Part shown: positions 35,845-43,624 of the stretch, piece by piece
Position numbering within the stretch: the stretch's first letter is position 1
Layout of the letters: every line of letters begins with the position of its first letter
Assembly: GCA_964566055.1 (NCBI GenBank)
Contig: CAZMHI010000021.1
Location: forward strand, 1-64,000
Direction: 5' to 3'
Source of the DNA: TMED23 sp964566055
GTDB taxonomy: Bacteria; Pseudomonadota; Alphaproteobacteria; Rhodospirillales; UBA2165
Length of the DNA: 64,000 nucleotides
Notes under the pieces: model-generated
What the model was told of the DNA's origin: nothing
The model's input: only the letters and a program-made list of their open reading frames with translations
Databases searched by the model: none
Program-made: the position numbers and the translations under genes

Positions 35845-36384
35845 TCAAGCGGCGTTTAGCGGCAGCACCTTCAACGTCCGCATAAACATCTGCAAACCGT
35901 AATGAAAAGCGATAAAGGCACCGAGTTCCATGATCTCCGGCTCGCTATAAAAAGTCTTACCTAGATCATAAAACGCGGTATCGACTGCGGCCGGTTCGGT
36001 ATACATCAGCTTGGCATAAGTGAGCGCCCATTTTTCGGCCTCAGAAAACTGATCATCATTTTCAAAATCACCACAGCCGGCTTCGATGCGCTCTTCGCTG
36101 AGGCCACTATTCAGGGCCTTTTTTGATCTAAGTCCACCGAAATAGTCATCCTTGGCAAGGCGCGCCAAACGCACGCGAATAATTTCTTTTAAAGCGTGAT
36201 CAACACTGCCGAGGGCATGGGACTGATGCATGGCATCAAACAGCGCTTCGGCATAGCCCGGTGCGTGAGCCATAATTTGCAGAAACAAGGTATCCGGTAC
36301 CATAAGCTCCTGGGCGAGTTCCAGCCGGTTTTGAAATTTTTCTGGATCAAGCTGATTGAGCGGGATGGGTTCTATTATTGCCAT
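35845..36384 (-). CDS. AhpD/carboxymuconolactone decarboxylase-family protein lacking the CxxC motif
   Basis: 179 residues, CMD-family all-helical fold: VDHALKEIIRVRLARLAKDD, ANDDQ-like helix FSEAEKWALTYAKLM, and the C-terminal IMELGAFIAFHYGLQMFMRT. Where the redox CxxC of AhpD should lie, this protein reads DDYF, so it cannot do thiol chemistry. It is a paralogue of the gene just upstream, whose motif reads CNYU, with which it may form a hetero-oligomer. It starts 6 bases after that gene's stop codon. Confidence 0.88.
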   Translation of the reverse strand: MAIIEPIPLNQLDPEKFQNRLELAQELMVPDTLFLQIMAHAPGYAEALFDAMHQSHALGSVDHALKEIIRVRLARLAKDDYFGGLRSKKALNSGLSEERIEAGCGDFENDDQFSEAEKWALTYAKLMYTEPAAVDTAFYDLGKTFYSEPEIMELGAFIAFHYGLQMFMRTLKVLPLNAA

Positions 36385-36390
36385 GGTGTT

Positions 36391-37047
36391 TTACTCCGCT
36401 GCACTATCAGGAGCACTATCGAGCGCCCGCTGCAAAGCGCCTTTGGTGTGCGAAACCGGCTTATCGCCATAGATGCGGGCTGATTCCTCCTGGCTGACCA
36501 GGCGGCCATCAGGCGTAAACATCGGATAGAAACCGAGGGTGCCGAACCAGGTGTGGTAGCCAATATTGAAACCAATGAAAGCACCAAGCTCGACAATTTC
36601 TTCGGTGGAGTAGTGCTGTTTCAGTTCATCATAAAACGCTTCGTCGATAGCATCCGGATCGGTATCCATCAGCTCGGAATATTTAAGTGCGATCTTTTCC
36701 GCTGCCGTAAAGTTATCTGAGGCCTCATAATTGTCGATGCCGTCATCGATCATTTCTTCAGTTAATCCCTGCTGCTTCGCCGAAGCAGACCGGACATTAC
36801 CTCAATAATTACAATCGGCGGTTCGTGAGAGCTGGACGCGGATTATCTCCTTCAATTTGTGATCAACGGCACCGCTATTAAACACCGTACCCCAGGCAAA
36901 ATACATTGAGGCCGCGAGTTCCGGATTGTGGCCGAGCATGGCGTGAAAGGCCGGGTCGGGTGCGCGGTGGCGCAGGCTTTTTTTAATAAAGCCGCCAAGC
37001 TTGGTTTTCTTAAGCTCTTCAATATCGAGCATGGTGATGTTAGGCAT
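36391..37047 (-). CDS. AhpD-like CMD-family selenoprotein (CxxU) with in-frame TGA
   Basis: Read through the TGA at 36802-36804 the frame gives 218 residues, matching the length and order of the CMD-family paralogue just downstream. Upstream half: VDHKLKEIIRVQLSRTADCNY. Then TGA (codon 82), then GNVRSASAKQQGLTEEMIDD. Cys79 and codon 82 make C-x-x-TGA exactly at the AhpD CxxC redox site, which is the classic place for selenocysteine. A 7-bp perfect hairpin with a GGC loop follows 13 bases later, as bacterial SECIS elements require. Similar AhpD-like selenoproteins are known from marine metagenomes. Standard gene callers would report two fragments (36802-37047 and 36391-36753). A nonsense mutation is the alternative; selenocysteine machinery is not visible in the window. 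Confidence 0.8.
36772..36788 (-). promoter_or_regulatory. Candidate bacterial SECIS hairpin
   Basis: In the mRNA sense CTGCTTC pairs perfectly with GAAGCAG around a GGC loop. The stem begins 13 bases and the loop 20 bases after the TGA at 36802-36804, and the first loop base is G. Both properties fit the known bacterial SECIS model. The hairpin lies inside the coding sequence, as usual in bacteria. Confidence 0.65.
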
Positions 37048-37112
37048 TTTATCTCTCTTAAAGGGGCTAATTTCCTTAGAGCAAATCTAATTCCGTTTGC
37101 CCGGCTTTACCA

Positions 37113-37137
37113 ACACAAAATCGTCACAGTTTTGTGT
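37113..37137. promoter_or_regulatory. Dyad ACACAAAA-N9-TTTTGTGT upstream of the AhpD-like selenoprotein operon
   Basis: Perfect 8-bp inverted arms separated by 9 bases, 66 bases upstream of the start of the AhpD-like operon. Candidate operator; the cognate regulator is not identified. Confidence 0.45.
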
Positions 37138-37166
37138 GCGGGGGTTCCGGTTGGTGCGCGGAACTA

Positions 37167-37193
37167 GGGGACACGTAACAAGTACATGTCCCC
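37167..37193. repeat. 27-bp palindromic element, copy 1 (GGGGACACG ... ACATGTCCCC)
   Basis: GGGGACACG and the imperfect reverse arm ACATGTCCCC flank TAACAAGT. An inverted copy with 26/27 identity lies at 43592-43618. The two copies bracket the flavoprotein-to-cupin segment. Could be a small non-autonomous repeat or a terminator-like element. Confidence 0.75.
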
Positions 37194-37201
37194 GTAATTC
37201 T

Positions 37202-38887
37202 CTAAAAGGTTGGATCGGTATTGAAAGATATCCCGCCATCTCTCCTCTGCTCCAGCCGTGTCACCACCCGCCAGTTTTGGTCATCGGTATCCTGGAAGTC
37301 GAGGCGGAAATGGGCGCCGCGGCTTTCTTCACGGTTAAGCGCGGCGGTGCCAAGCAGCCGCCCCAAGAGCGAGAGGTTTTTAATCGAGAGCGCGCTTTCC
37401 AATTCCTGGCCGAGCGCTTTATCTGAGCTGTGTGCCTCGTCCGACAGCCGCATAGCTGGGACGTCTTCGGCTTCAATGCGTTGATATTCCTGAATGGCCT
37501 CTTCGCATTGTTCCCGAGTCCTGATCGAGCCGAGTTTTTCATGGGCCAGCATGCGGCAGTTAAGCCTGACATCGGCTTGCAGCGGGCCAGTATCCCGCGC
37601 GATCAAATCAGCCAGCCAATCCTCGGCGTCTGCCGGGATTGAAACCGGTGCGGGCGCAATACTTTGTGCAACCAAAGCTGATGCCGCCTTGCCGGCTCTT
37701 CGGCCAAACACCAGAGAAGCTGACAAGGCCGAGCCGCCGATGCGGTTGCCGCCATGAATGCCGCCGGCGGTTTCTCCTGCCGCCCAGAGCCCGTCCACGG
37801 GTGTCTTGCCATCAATATCGATTTTAAGCCCGCCCAGCCAAGTGTGGGAGCCGGGCGCGACTTCCAGCGGCGTCTTGGTGATATCAATGCCGCGATGGAG
37901 GCAGGTTTTATAGACATGCGGGATCATCTGCTCAATGGTCTCAAGCGGCACGGCAGTCGCATCCATAAAAATACCGCCAGTGAGCCCGGCCCGCCCGGCA
38001 TGGATTTCCCGGGCCATCGCCAGGATCACTTCGGCGCGGGTCGATTGCTCGGCGGTCTCCGGATAATAGCGTTTGAGGAACTCTTCACCGTCTTGGTTTT
38101 TAAAAACCGCACCCGCATTGATAAAGCCGGTCGGATGGGGCGCAAAACCAAAGAGCTCCTCAGGTGAACAGCACATGGCCTGAAAATCAATCATCTCGAT
38201 CCCGAGCAAAGGCGCACCGGCCCGGTAGCCCAAGACATAGCCATCCCCCGTCACCTGGGGCGGATTGTCGTTAACGTAAAAAAGCCCGCTGCCACCACCG
38301 GTGCAGAGAATGACTTCCTTGGCCGCGTAAGAAACCAGCGTGCCGGTGCCGTAATCGACCCCCCAAGCGCCGGTGACCCGCCCGCCTTTTTTGACCAGAT
38401 CAACAACAGAAGTGAGCGAATGTTTTTCGATTCGGTCATCGGCGCGGAGCTTTGCCGATAGTGCTTTGGTGAGCATATTGCCGGTGGTGTCATAATGATG
38501 CACCGCACGGGGCTGGCTGTGACCCGGGAAAGATTTGAGATCAAGCGCACCGGTGTCGTCTTTGACAAAATCCGTGCCCCAGCTTTCAAGATCATTGACG
38601 ACGTCGATAATGTCCCGGGTCCAAACCTCGGCCAGCTTAGGATCGATCAGCTCGCCGCCATGTTCTAAGATTTCCTTGAGATGCAGTTCCGGACTGTCTT
38701 CAGGCCCCATGGCGGCAGCAAAGCCGCCGCGCGCCACCGTCGTGGTGCCACTGGTTGCCCGGCCCTTAGTCACCTGGATCGAGCGCACACCCGCTTCGGC
38801 GCATTCAAAAGCGGCCATAGTTGCCGCTGCCCCGCCGCCGACAATCAGCACATCGGTTTCAAAAGTTTTAGTGGTGATATTTGTCAT
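37202..38887 (-). CDS. FAD-dependent succinate dehydrogenase/fumarate reductase-type flavoprotein
   Basis: 561 residues. N-terminal dinucleotide-binding TDVLIVGGGAAATMAAFECA, catalytic-domain segment GGLKIDIDGKTPVDGLWAAG, and the FAD-binding GGIHGGNRIGGSALSASLVF. The C-terminal helical domain resembles SdhA/NadB/AprA proteins (RTREQCEEAIQEYQRIEAED). No iron-sulfur subunit lies next to it. It starts inside the last codons of the Tm-1-like gene (overlap ATGA), so the two are translationally coupled. It may dehydrogenate a dicarboxylate-like intermediate; the substrate is unknown. Confidence 0.9.
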   Translation of the reverse strand: MTNITTKTFETDVLIVGGGAAATMAAFECAEAGVRSIQVTKGRATSGTTTVARGGFAAAMGPEDSPELHLKEILEHGGELIDPKLAEVWTRDIIDVVNDLESWGTDFVKDDTGALDLKSFPGHSQPRAVHHYDTTGNMLTKALSAKLRADDRIEKHSLTSVVDLVKKGGRVTGAWGVDYGTGTLVSYAAKEVILCTGGGSGLFYVNDNPPQVTGDGYVLGYRAGAPLLGIEMIDFQAMCCSPEELFGFAPHPTGFINAGAVFKNQDGEEFLKRYYPETAEQSTRAEVILAMAREIHAGRAGLTGGIFMDATAVPLETIEQMIPHVYKTCLHRGIDITKTPLEVAPGSHTWLGGLKIDIDGKTPVDGLWAAGETAGGIHGGNRIGGSALSASLVFGRRAGKAASALVAQSIAPAPVSIPADAEDWLADLIARDTGPLQADVRLNCRMLAHEKLGSIRTREQCEEAIQEYQRIEAEDVPAMRLSDEAHSSDKALGQELESALSIKNLSLLGRLLGTAALNREESRGAHFRLDFQDTDDQNWRVVTRLEQRRDGGISFNTDPTF

Positions 38888-40131
38888 GCTTGTTTCATGA
38901 GCTCTAAAAACTCATCAACACAGGCATCGGCGAAGGCTTCGTCATTGATATGGAGATCGAGCTCTTTAACCTCGCCGCTGGTGAGCCTGGCTTTGACAGC
39001 GTCGGTAAAACATTGATCGGTTTCCGGCTGCAGCCAATTGCCGATCTCGTTGCCGTTAATATCCTGGGTTTTACGGATGATGTGCTGGCTGAAGCCTTTC
39101 ACGGGGATCATCACTGTTACCGGACCTTTAGCCCCATTCAAACGCTCCGCCACCATGTCGCCGAGCTCGGTCATTTCCTCGGCGTTGGTCCGCATCAAGA
39201 GAATCTCGACATTGTATTGATAGAAATCCCGATCGTGAAAGCGCTCCGGGCATTCACCGACCCACCAATTGGTGTGATCAATGGCGCCCGGCACAACGAC
39301 CTGCGGCAAACCAGACGCTCCCGCCTGAGTAAGCCGGTTGTCGCCAGTGCGGTAAACGCCTTCGTTCAAGATATCAGCCAATTCCGAGGTCGTGATATCA
39401 ATAACGCCCGCAAGTTCTTTTTGGCCGGCGAGGTTTTCGAGCGCCTTGCCGCCCGGTCCCGAGGCATGAAAGTGCATGACCTCGAAGCCCTCCGCCTCCA
39501 AGCGCTCCGTCACCCGGTCGACGCATTTCTGTAAATTGCCGAAGGACGAGACACCGATCAGCGGCGGCTCTTCGGTCTCAGCCTGTTTTCTCTTTTCCCA
39601 GGCCTGGGCCATGGCGCCCACTGCATAGCAGGCGTTTTCCATTACGGCTTTGGTGATGCGGTTCATGACAATGTCACTGATGGTCGGATACATGGCGATA
39701 TCGCTTTCGGCGACATACCACTGCACGGCAGCGGTGGCAGCGACCGGGGTCACCATGACTTTTGGGAACAACGCCGGGAGTGCCCGCATCATGCCGCAAA
39801 AAACCGTGCAGCCATTGGCGCCGCCAATTCCGATGACGCCGGAAATCTCACCTGCCTGGTAAGCTTCGACCAAAGCTTTCGTACCACCCTTGATCATGGT
39901 TTCACCGGCAGCGGCCCGTTCCATCTCTCCCATGCCAGCCCAAGTCACGCCTGCTTTTTGCGCCAGCGCCTCACCGCCGATAAAATTATTTTCTGGGCCC
40001 GGCTTGTCATGGGGCATCAGCGACAAATCCATCAGCCAGGGCTCAACGCCAAGGCCCTGCAAGACTCCGCACATATAGGCGGCGGCCTCTGATTTACTGT
40101 CGAGCGTGGCGAGAATGGCGATTTTCATCAT
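38884..40131 (-). CDS. Tm-1-like ATP-binding (UPF0261) domain protein
   Basis: 415 residues covering the whole UPF0261/Tm-1 N-terminal type fold: MKIAILATLDSKSEAAAYMC at the start, GVIGIGGANGCTVFCGMMRA, KVMVTPVAATAAVQWYVAES, and later GVIDITTSELADILNEGVYR and PQVVVPGAIDHTNWWVGECP. Family members bind ATP; in bacteria the biochemical role is mostly unknown. It often neighbours TIM-barrel signal-transduction-domain proteins, which are absent here. First gene of the leftward operon, divergent from the SDR gene. Confidence 0.9.
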   Translation of the reverse strand: MMKIAILATLDSKSEAAAYMCGVLQGLGVEPWLMDLSLMPHDKPGPENNFIGGEALAQKAGVTWAGMGEMERAAAGETMIKGGTKALVEAYQAGEISGVIGIGGANGCTVFCGMMRALPALFPKVMVTPVAATAAVQWYVAESDIAMYPTISDIVMNRITKAVMENACYAVGAMAQAWEKRKQAETEEPPLIGVSSFGNLQKCVDRVTERLEAEGFEVMHFHASGPGGKALENLAGQKELAGVIDITTSELADILNEGVYRTGDNRLTQAGASGLPQVVVPGAIDHTNWWVGECPERFHDRDFYQYNVEILLMRTNAEEMTELGDMVAERLNGAKGPVTVMIPVKGFSQHIIRKTQDINGNEIGNWLQPETDQCFTDAVKARLTSGEVKELDLHINDEAFADACVDEFLELMKQA

Positions 40132-40223
40132 GGCGATATATAGATCACAAAGTTATTTCTTTTAAAAGCAGTAGACGCCAGATAAAACGGGTCCATTGAA
40201 AAAATAATAAGTGGGGAAAACTT

Positions 40224-40973
40224 ATGCGCTTAGCAAACAAAAAGGCGATTGTGACCGGGGCTGGTGGCGGCATTGGCCGCGCCATCTGTGTTGATTTTAT
40301 CAAAGAGGGGGCTGACGTGCTCTGCCTCGATATCAACGAGGAAACCGTCCGGGAAACGGTCAACGAGTTGACCGAGCTTGGTGGCACTGCGGTGGCCATG
40401 ACAGCCGACGTTTCTGATGAAGCCAGCGCCGAAGCAGCGGTGAAAACGGCGGTTGATAAATTCGGCGGGCTCAACGTTCTGGTTTCAAACGCCATCACCG
40501 ACATTCCCTATGTGCCGTTGACCGAGATCGATGCCGATGATTGGCGGCGGCTGATGGATGTCAATTTCAACAGCTCCTTTTTGTTCTGCAAACACGCCAT
40601 CCCGGAGATGGAGAAAGATGGCGGCGGCTCCATTATTCTGGTCGCCTCTCAATTGGGCCGGGTCGCAAGGCCGGGCCGCCCGTGGTATTGCGGCGCCAAG
40701 GGCGGTCTCATCAATATGGCCCGCGCCATTGCTCTTGATCACGCCAAGCAGGGTATTCGTTGTAATGCGCTCTCGCCGGGTCCGATTGAAACTGACCGCT
40801 ATGTTAGCAATTTCGACAGCGCTGAACATGCGCGGGAAAATAATTTCACCCTGTTTGAACGCCTCGGCCGGCCGGACGAAATTTCGCCGGGCGCGGTGTT
40901 CCTGGCGAGCGATGAATCTTCCTTTATGACGGGTTCGGATTTGCTGATTGATGGCGGCTTTACAGCGGTTTAA
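40224..40973 (+). CDS. SDR-family oxidoreductase
   Basis: 249 residues, classical SDR. Cofactor motif VTGAGGGIGRAICVDFIKEG with an acidic residue (CLDINE) after the second strand, implying NAD preference; SNAI in place of NNAG; catalytic Ser in ILVASQ, catalytic Tyr-Lys in WYCGAKGG (YCGAK), and the final FMTGSDLLIDGGF. The ribosome site GGGGA is clear. It lies between the Tm-1-like gene (divergent) and the HMGL-family gene (co-oriented). Confidence 0.92.
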   Translation: MRLANKKAIVTGAGGGIGRAICVDFIKEGADVLCLDINEETVRETVNELTELGGTAVAMTADVSDEASAEAAVKTAVDKFGGLNVLVSNAITDIPYVPLTEIDADDWRRLMDVNFNSSFLFCKHAIPEMEKDGGGSIILVASQLGRVARPGRPWYCGAKGGLINMARAIALDHAKQGIRCNALSPGPIETDRYVSNFDSAEHARENNFTLFERLGRPDEISPGAVFLASDESSFMTGSDLLIDGGFTAV

Positions 40974-40997
40974 TCTCGCATTGTGAGAACCTGGATA

Positions 40998-41099
40998 GTT
41001 ACCCGATTTCGGTAACCCTGCCCCGCAATTTTGACGGTTTGACAGGCCCAATATCGTTACGTACAGTCCGCGAATTCTGAAGGTGGTCTTATATAAGAC
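40998..41099. promoter_or_regulatory. Two palindromes upstream of the HMGL-family gene
   Basis: GTTACC-N7-GGTAAC (40998-41016) is a 19-bp dyad that could be a hairpin or operator. GTCTTATATAAGAC (41086-41099) is a perfect palindrome nearly identical to the one before the M24 gene (28812-28825). They sit in the 219-bp gap after the SDR gene. Confidence 0.5.
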
Positions 41100-41192
41100 G
41101 GGGTAAGTCCTTCGAGAATAACGGCATTCAAATTGTCCGCAGCACTTGAGTTTTTTCAAGGCTACGGGGGGAAAATTAGGAGGAATTATTAG

Positions 41193-42422
41193 ATGACAGA
41201 TACACCTTGGAAACAAGAAGGGTTTTTCACCAGCCCTTGGAACTTCGACCCGGAAGTCACCAAAGACTGGAAATTTCCAGATAATATTCGCATCCATGAC
41301 GTCACCTTGCGTGATGGTGAACAGCAGGCCGGTCTTGCCTATAACTATGATGACAAAATGCGCATCGCCGAAGGCCTTAATGAAGTTGGCGTGCAGCGTC
41401 TAGAAGCCGGTATGCCGGTGGTCTCGAAAGACGATGCCCGCGTGGTTTCGGAATTGGCTAAACGTACAGACTTTGGCCCGAAAGTTTATTCCTTCGCCCG
41501 CTGCATGGTTGACGACGTTAAACGCGCTGTCGATGCCGGCGTTAAAGGCGTTATCATGGAGGTGCCGGCCAGCCCGCATCTGATCGAAAAAGGCTATCGC
41601 TGGGAATTGGACCGGGCGATTGATCTCTCCATTGAATCCACTTCGTTTGCCCGCGATCAGGGCCTTGAAGTTGTCTTCTTCCCAATCGATTTCACGCGCT
41701 CTGATTTGCATTGGGTTTGTGACCTGATCGAACGGGTTGGCAAAGAAGGTCACATGGATGGCCTCGCTTTGGTTGATACCATGGGTGCCACCTCGATCCA
41801 CGCCATGCAGTTCTTTGTCCGCACCATGAAAAACCGTTTCCCGGATATCCCGCTCGAAGCCCACTTCCACATGGATTTCGGCATGGGTATCGCCAATACC
41901 ATTATGGCGCTTTCGGAGGGTGTTGAAGTGATCCAGTCGACCGTGCTGGGTGTCGGCGAACGTGCCGGTAACGTGCCGATGGAAGAAACGGTGATGGCGC
42001 TCAAATGTCTCTATAATATCGACATCGGCATCAAAACCGAGAACTTCAAAAAGCTGGCCGATATGGTGGCTGAAATCTCGAACCTGCCGATCCTGTCGAA
42101 CCGGCCGATCGTCGGCGACAATCTGTTTAAAGTCGAATCCGGCATTATCGCCACCTGGCTCTTGAACTGCGGCTATGAAGATCAGACCGAAGTCGTGCCA
42201 TTCCGCCCGAGCCTGGTCGGCCAAGCTGAGCCGGAAGCTGTAATGGGTAAAGGCTCCGGTATCGATAACTGCAAACACTGGCTGGATAAATTCCAAATCC
42301 AGGCAGATGAAGATCAAGCCATGGAAGTTCTGATGGCCGTCAAAGAATGGGGCTTGGTTCATAAGCGCCTGATGAAAGACGAAGAGTTTTCGACTTTGGC
42401 GAAAGACGTGCTCTCGAACTAA
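41193..42422 (+). CDS. HMGL-family (DRE-TIM metallolyase) acyltransferase/lyase
   Basis: 409 residues, TIM-barrel family of isopropylmalate/homocitrate synthases and HMG-CoA lyase. The DRE-TIM signature VTLRDGEQQAGLAYNYDDKM contains catalytic Arg-Asp; the metal-binding His pair lies in AHFHMDFGMGIANTI (Met replaces the usual Asn) and the flexible glycine loop is VLGVGERAGNVPMEE. No C-terminal LeuA regulatory domain. Substrate unassigned: it may condense an acyl-CoA with, or cleave, a 2-oxo acid. It has an ideal AGGAGG ribosome site, an upstream perfect palindrome and a strong terminator, so it is likely highly expressed and regulated separately. Confidence 0.9.
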   Translation: MTDTPWKQEGFFTSPWNFDPEVTKDWKFPDNIRIHDVTLRDGEQQAGLAYNYDDKMRIAEGLNEVGVQRLEAGMPVVSKDDARVVSELAKRTDFGPKVYSFARCMVDDVKRAVDAGVKGVIMEVPASPHLIEKGYRWELDRAIDLSIESTSFARDQGLEVVFFPIDFTRSDLHWVCDLIERVGKEGHMDGLALVDTMGATSIHAMQFFVRTMKNRFPDIPLEAHFHMDFGMGIANTIMALSEGVEVIQSTVLGVGERAGNVPMEETVMALKCLYNIDIGIKTENFKKLADMVAEISNLPILSNRPIVGDNLFKVESGIIATWLLNCGYEDQTEVVPFRPSLVGQAEPEAVMGKGSGIDNCKHWLDKFQIQADEDQAMEVLMAVKEWGLVHKRLMKDEEFSTLAKDVLSN

Positions 42423-42443
42423 GCCGTTTTCGTTTTTTATAAG

Positions 42444-42477
42444 AAAGCCCGGTCTCGAAAGAGACTGGGCTTTTTTT
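42444..42477 (+). terminator. Strong rho-independent terminator after the HMGL-family gene
   Basis: GCCCGGTCTC and GAGACTGGGC pair over 10 positions (one G-T) around a GAAA tetraloop, followed by seven T. Confidence 0.92.
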
Positions 42478-42647
42478 GTTGCTGGATCACAATAATTTGC
42501 AAAATTGGATTTGTCTTACAGAGGCGCTGGGATTAAGCTACCCGTAGAGAGTTTCTTGAGATGCTCACTAGAAAAAGCAACAGCAATGCCAGCTTGTTAG
42601 TGGTGTTTTAAGAAACATTACAGATTTAATAAATGGGGAGAATAGAA

Positions 42648-43106
42648 ATGGCTAAAGCTAAAACTCTGGACAGTGAAGGCGGCAATCTCTACGAGCGCGC
42701 CAATGACATGTTCGTCAAAGTCACCGCCGGTGATACCGATGGTTCCTACGAAGTATGCGAAGAACGTTGCCCGGCTGGTTTTGCCTCACGTCCGCATATG
42801 CACACGGTCAGCCATGAGACTTTTTACGTCTTAAAAGGCAGTGCGACCTTTTTGCTGGGCGAAGAAAAACATGAAGGCAAGGTCGGCGATTTGATCCACA
42901 TTCCGCCGGGCGTGCCGCATCAAATGATTGCTGGCGATGATGGTGTGCGCGTGCTGATGGTTTACAGCCCCGGCACTACCGAAGCGATGTTTGCTGATAT
43001 GACAGCATTGACCCCGGAAGAACGGGCCGATTTTGAAACCGGCGCCGCCGTTGCTGCCAAGCACAACACCATTTGGGTCGAAAACTTTCCTGAAAATCAG
43101 GGTTAA
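42648..43106 (+). CDS. Cupin-domain protein A
   Basis: 152 residues from the ATG at 42648 (GGGGAG ribosome site). A single conserved cupin barrel: motif 1 SRPHMHTVSHETFYVLKG provides His-His-Glu metal ligands, motif 2 GDLIHIPPGVPHQM provides the last His. It is clearly homologous to the next gene. Cupins of this size are enzymes (dioxygenase, isomerase) or small-molecule binders; no substrate can be given. Confidence 0.88.
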   Translation: MAKAKTLDSEGGNLYERANDMFVKVTAGDTDGSYEVCEERCPAGFASRPHMHTVSHETFYVLKGSATFLLGEEKHEGKVGDLIHIPPGVPHQMIAGDDGVRVLMVYSPGTTEAMFADMTALTPEERADFETGAAVAAKHNTIWVENFPENQG

Positions 43107-43135
43107 TAAAAAGAAACGTTAAAAGGGGTAACAAC

Positions 43136-43561
43136 ATGCCAATCATCGAACCCGGCGGCGGCCGTATTTTCAAACGCATGAACGATATGACGGTGAAGGT
43201 GCATTCCGCCGATACCAACGGCACCTATGAAATCTGTGAGGAAAAATGTCCGCCGGGGTTTGAATCCCGCCGCCACATGCACGCCAAGGATTTCGAAACT
43301 TTTTATATGGTCTCAGGCTCGGCCCGCTGGGAAGTCGGTGACGAAGTGGTTGAGGCGGTCAAAGGCCACACCATCCATATTCCGCCCGCAACACCGCATA
43401 AGGTCAAATCCGAGGAAGGCTGCGAAATGCTCTGCATTTTCGGCCCCGGCAATCAGGAAGGCCAGTTCGAGGAAATGAGCAACCTCACCGAAGAACAGCA
43501 GCAGGACGATGATCTCAAGAAATCCATCCTCGCCAAATACAACATGGTGCCGCTGGAATAG
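43136..43561 (+). CDS. Cupin-domain protein B
   Basis: 141 residues, tandem paralogue of cupin A. Motif 1 SRRHMHAKDFETFYMVSG and motif 2 GHTIHIPPATPHKV preserve the His, His, Glu, His ligands. AAGGGG precedes the ATG. It shares with cupin A the start region ERANDMFVKV / KRMNDMTVKV and the YEVCEE / YEICEE strand. The pair may act as a heteromer on an intermediate of the neighbouring HMGL/SDR pathway (inference). Confidence 0.88.
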   Translation: MPIIEPGGGRIFKRMNDMTVKVHSADTNGTYEICEEKCPPGFESRRHMHAKDFETFYMVSGSARWEVGDEVVEAVKGHTIHIPPATPHKVKSEEGCEMLCIFGPGNQEGQFEEMSNLTEEQQQDDDLKKSILAKYNMVPLE

Positions 43562-43591
43562 CGTTGCGCTGAGATAATTTTAGCCAATTAA

Positions 43592-43618
43592 GGGGACATG
43601 TACTTGTTGCGTGTCCCC
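43592..43618. repeat. 27-bp palindromic element, copy 2 (inverted relative to copy 1)
   Basis: GGGGACATGT and CGTGTCCCC flank ACTTGTTG, with TTAA on both sides. Reverse complement of 37167-37193 with one mismatch. It lies between the cupin B stop and the end of the convergent LysE gene, where it could also act as a hairpin terminator. Confidence 0.75.
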
Positions 43619-43624
43619 TTAAAT

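Noticed and set aside
37202..38887. Calling the flavoprotein L-aspartate oxidase or succinate dehydrogenase
   Set aside because: No quinolinate genes, no iron-sulfur or membrane anchor subunits nearby, and the substrate-binding segment cannot be assigned by eye.
41400..42362. Long antisense open frame of about 320 codons opposite the HMGL-family gene
   Set aside because: Shadow of a strongly biased coding strand; the translation has no recognisable domain and lies wholly inside a convincing gene.
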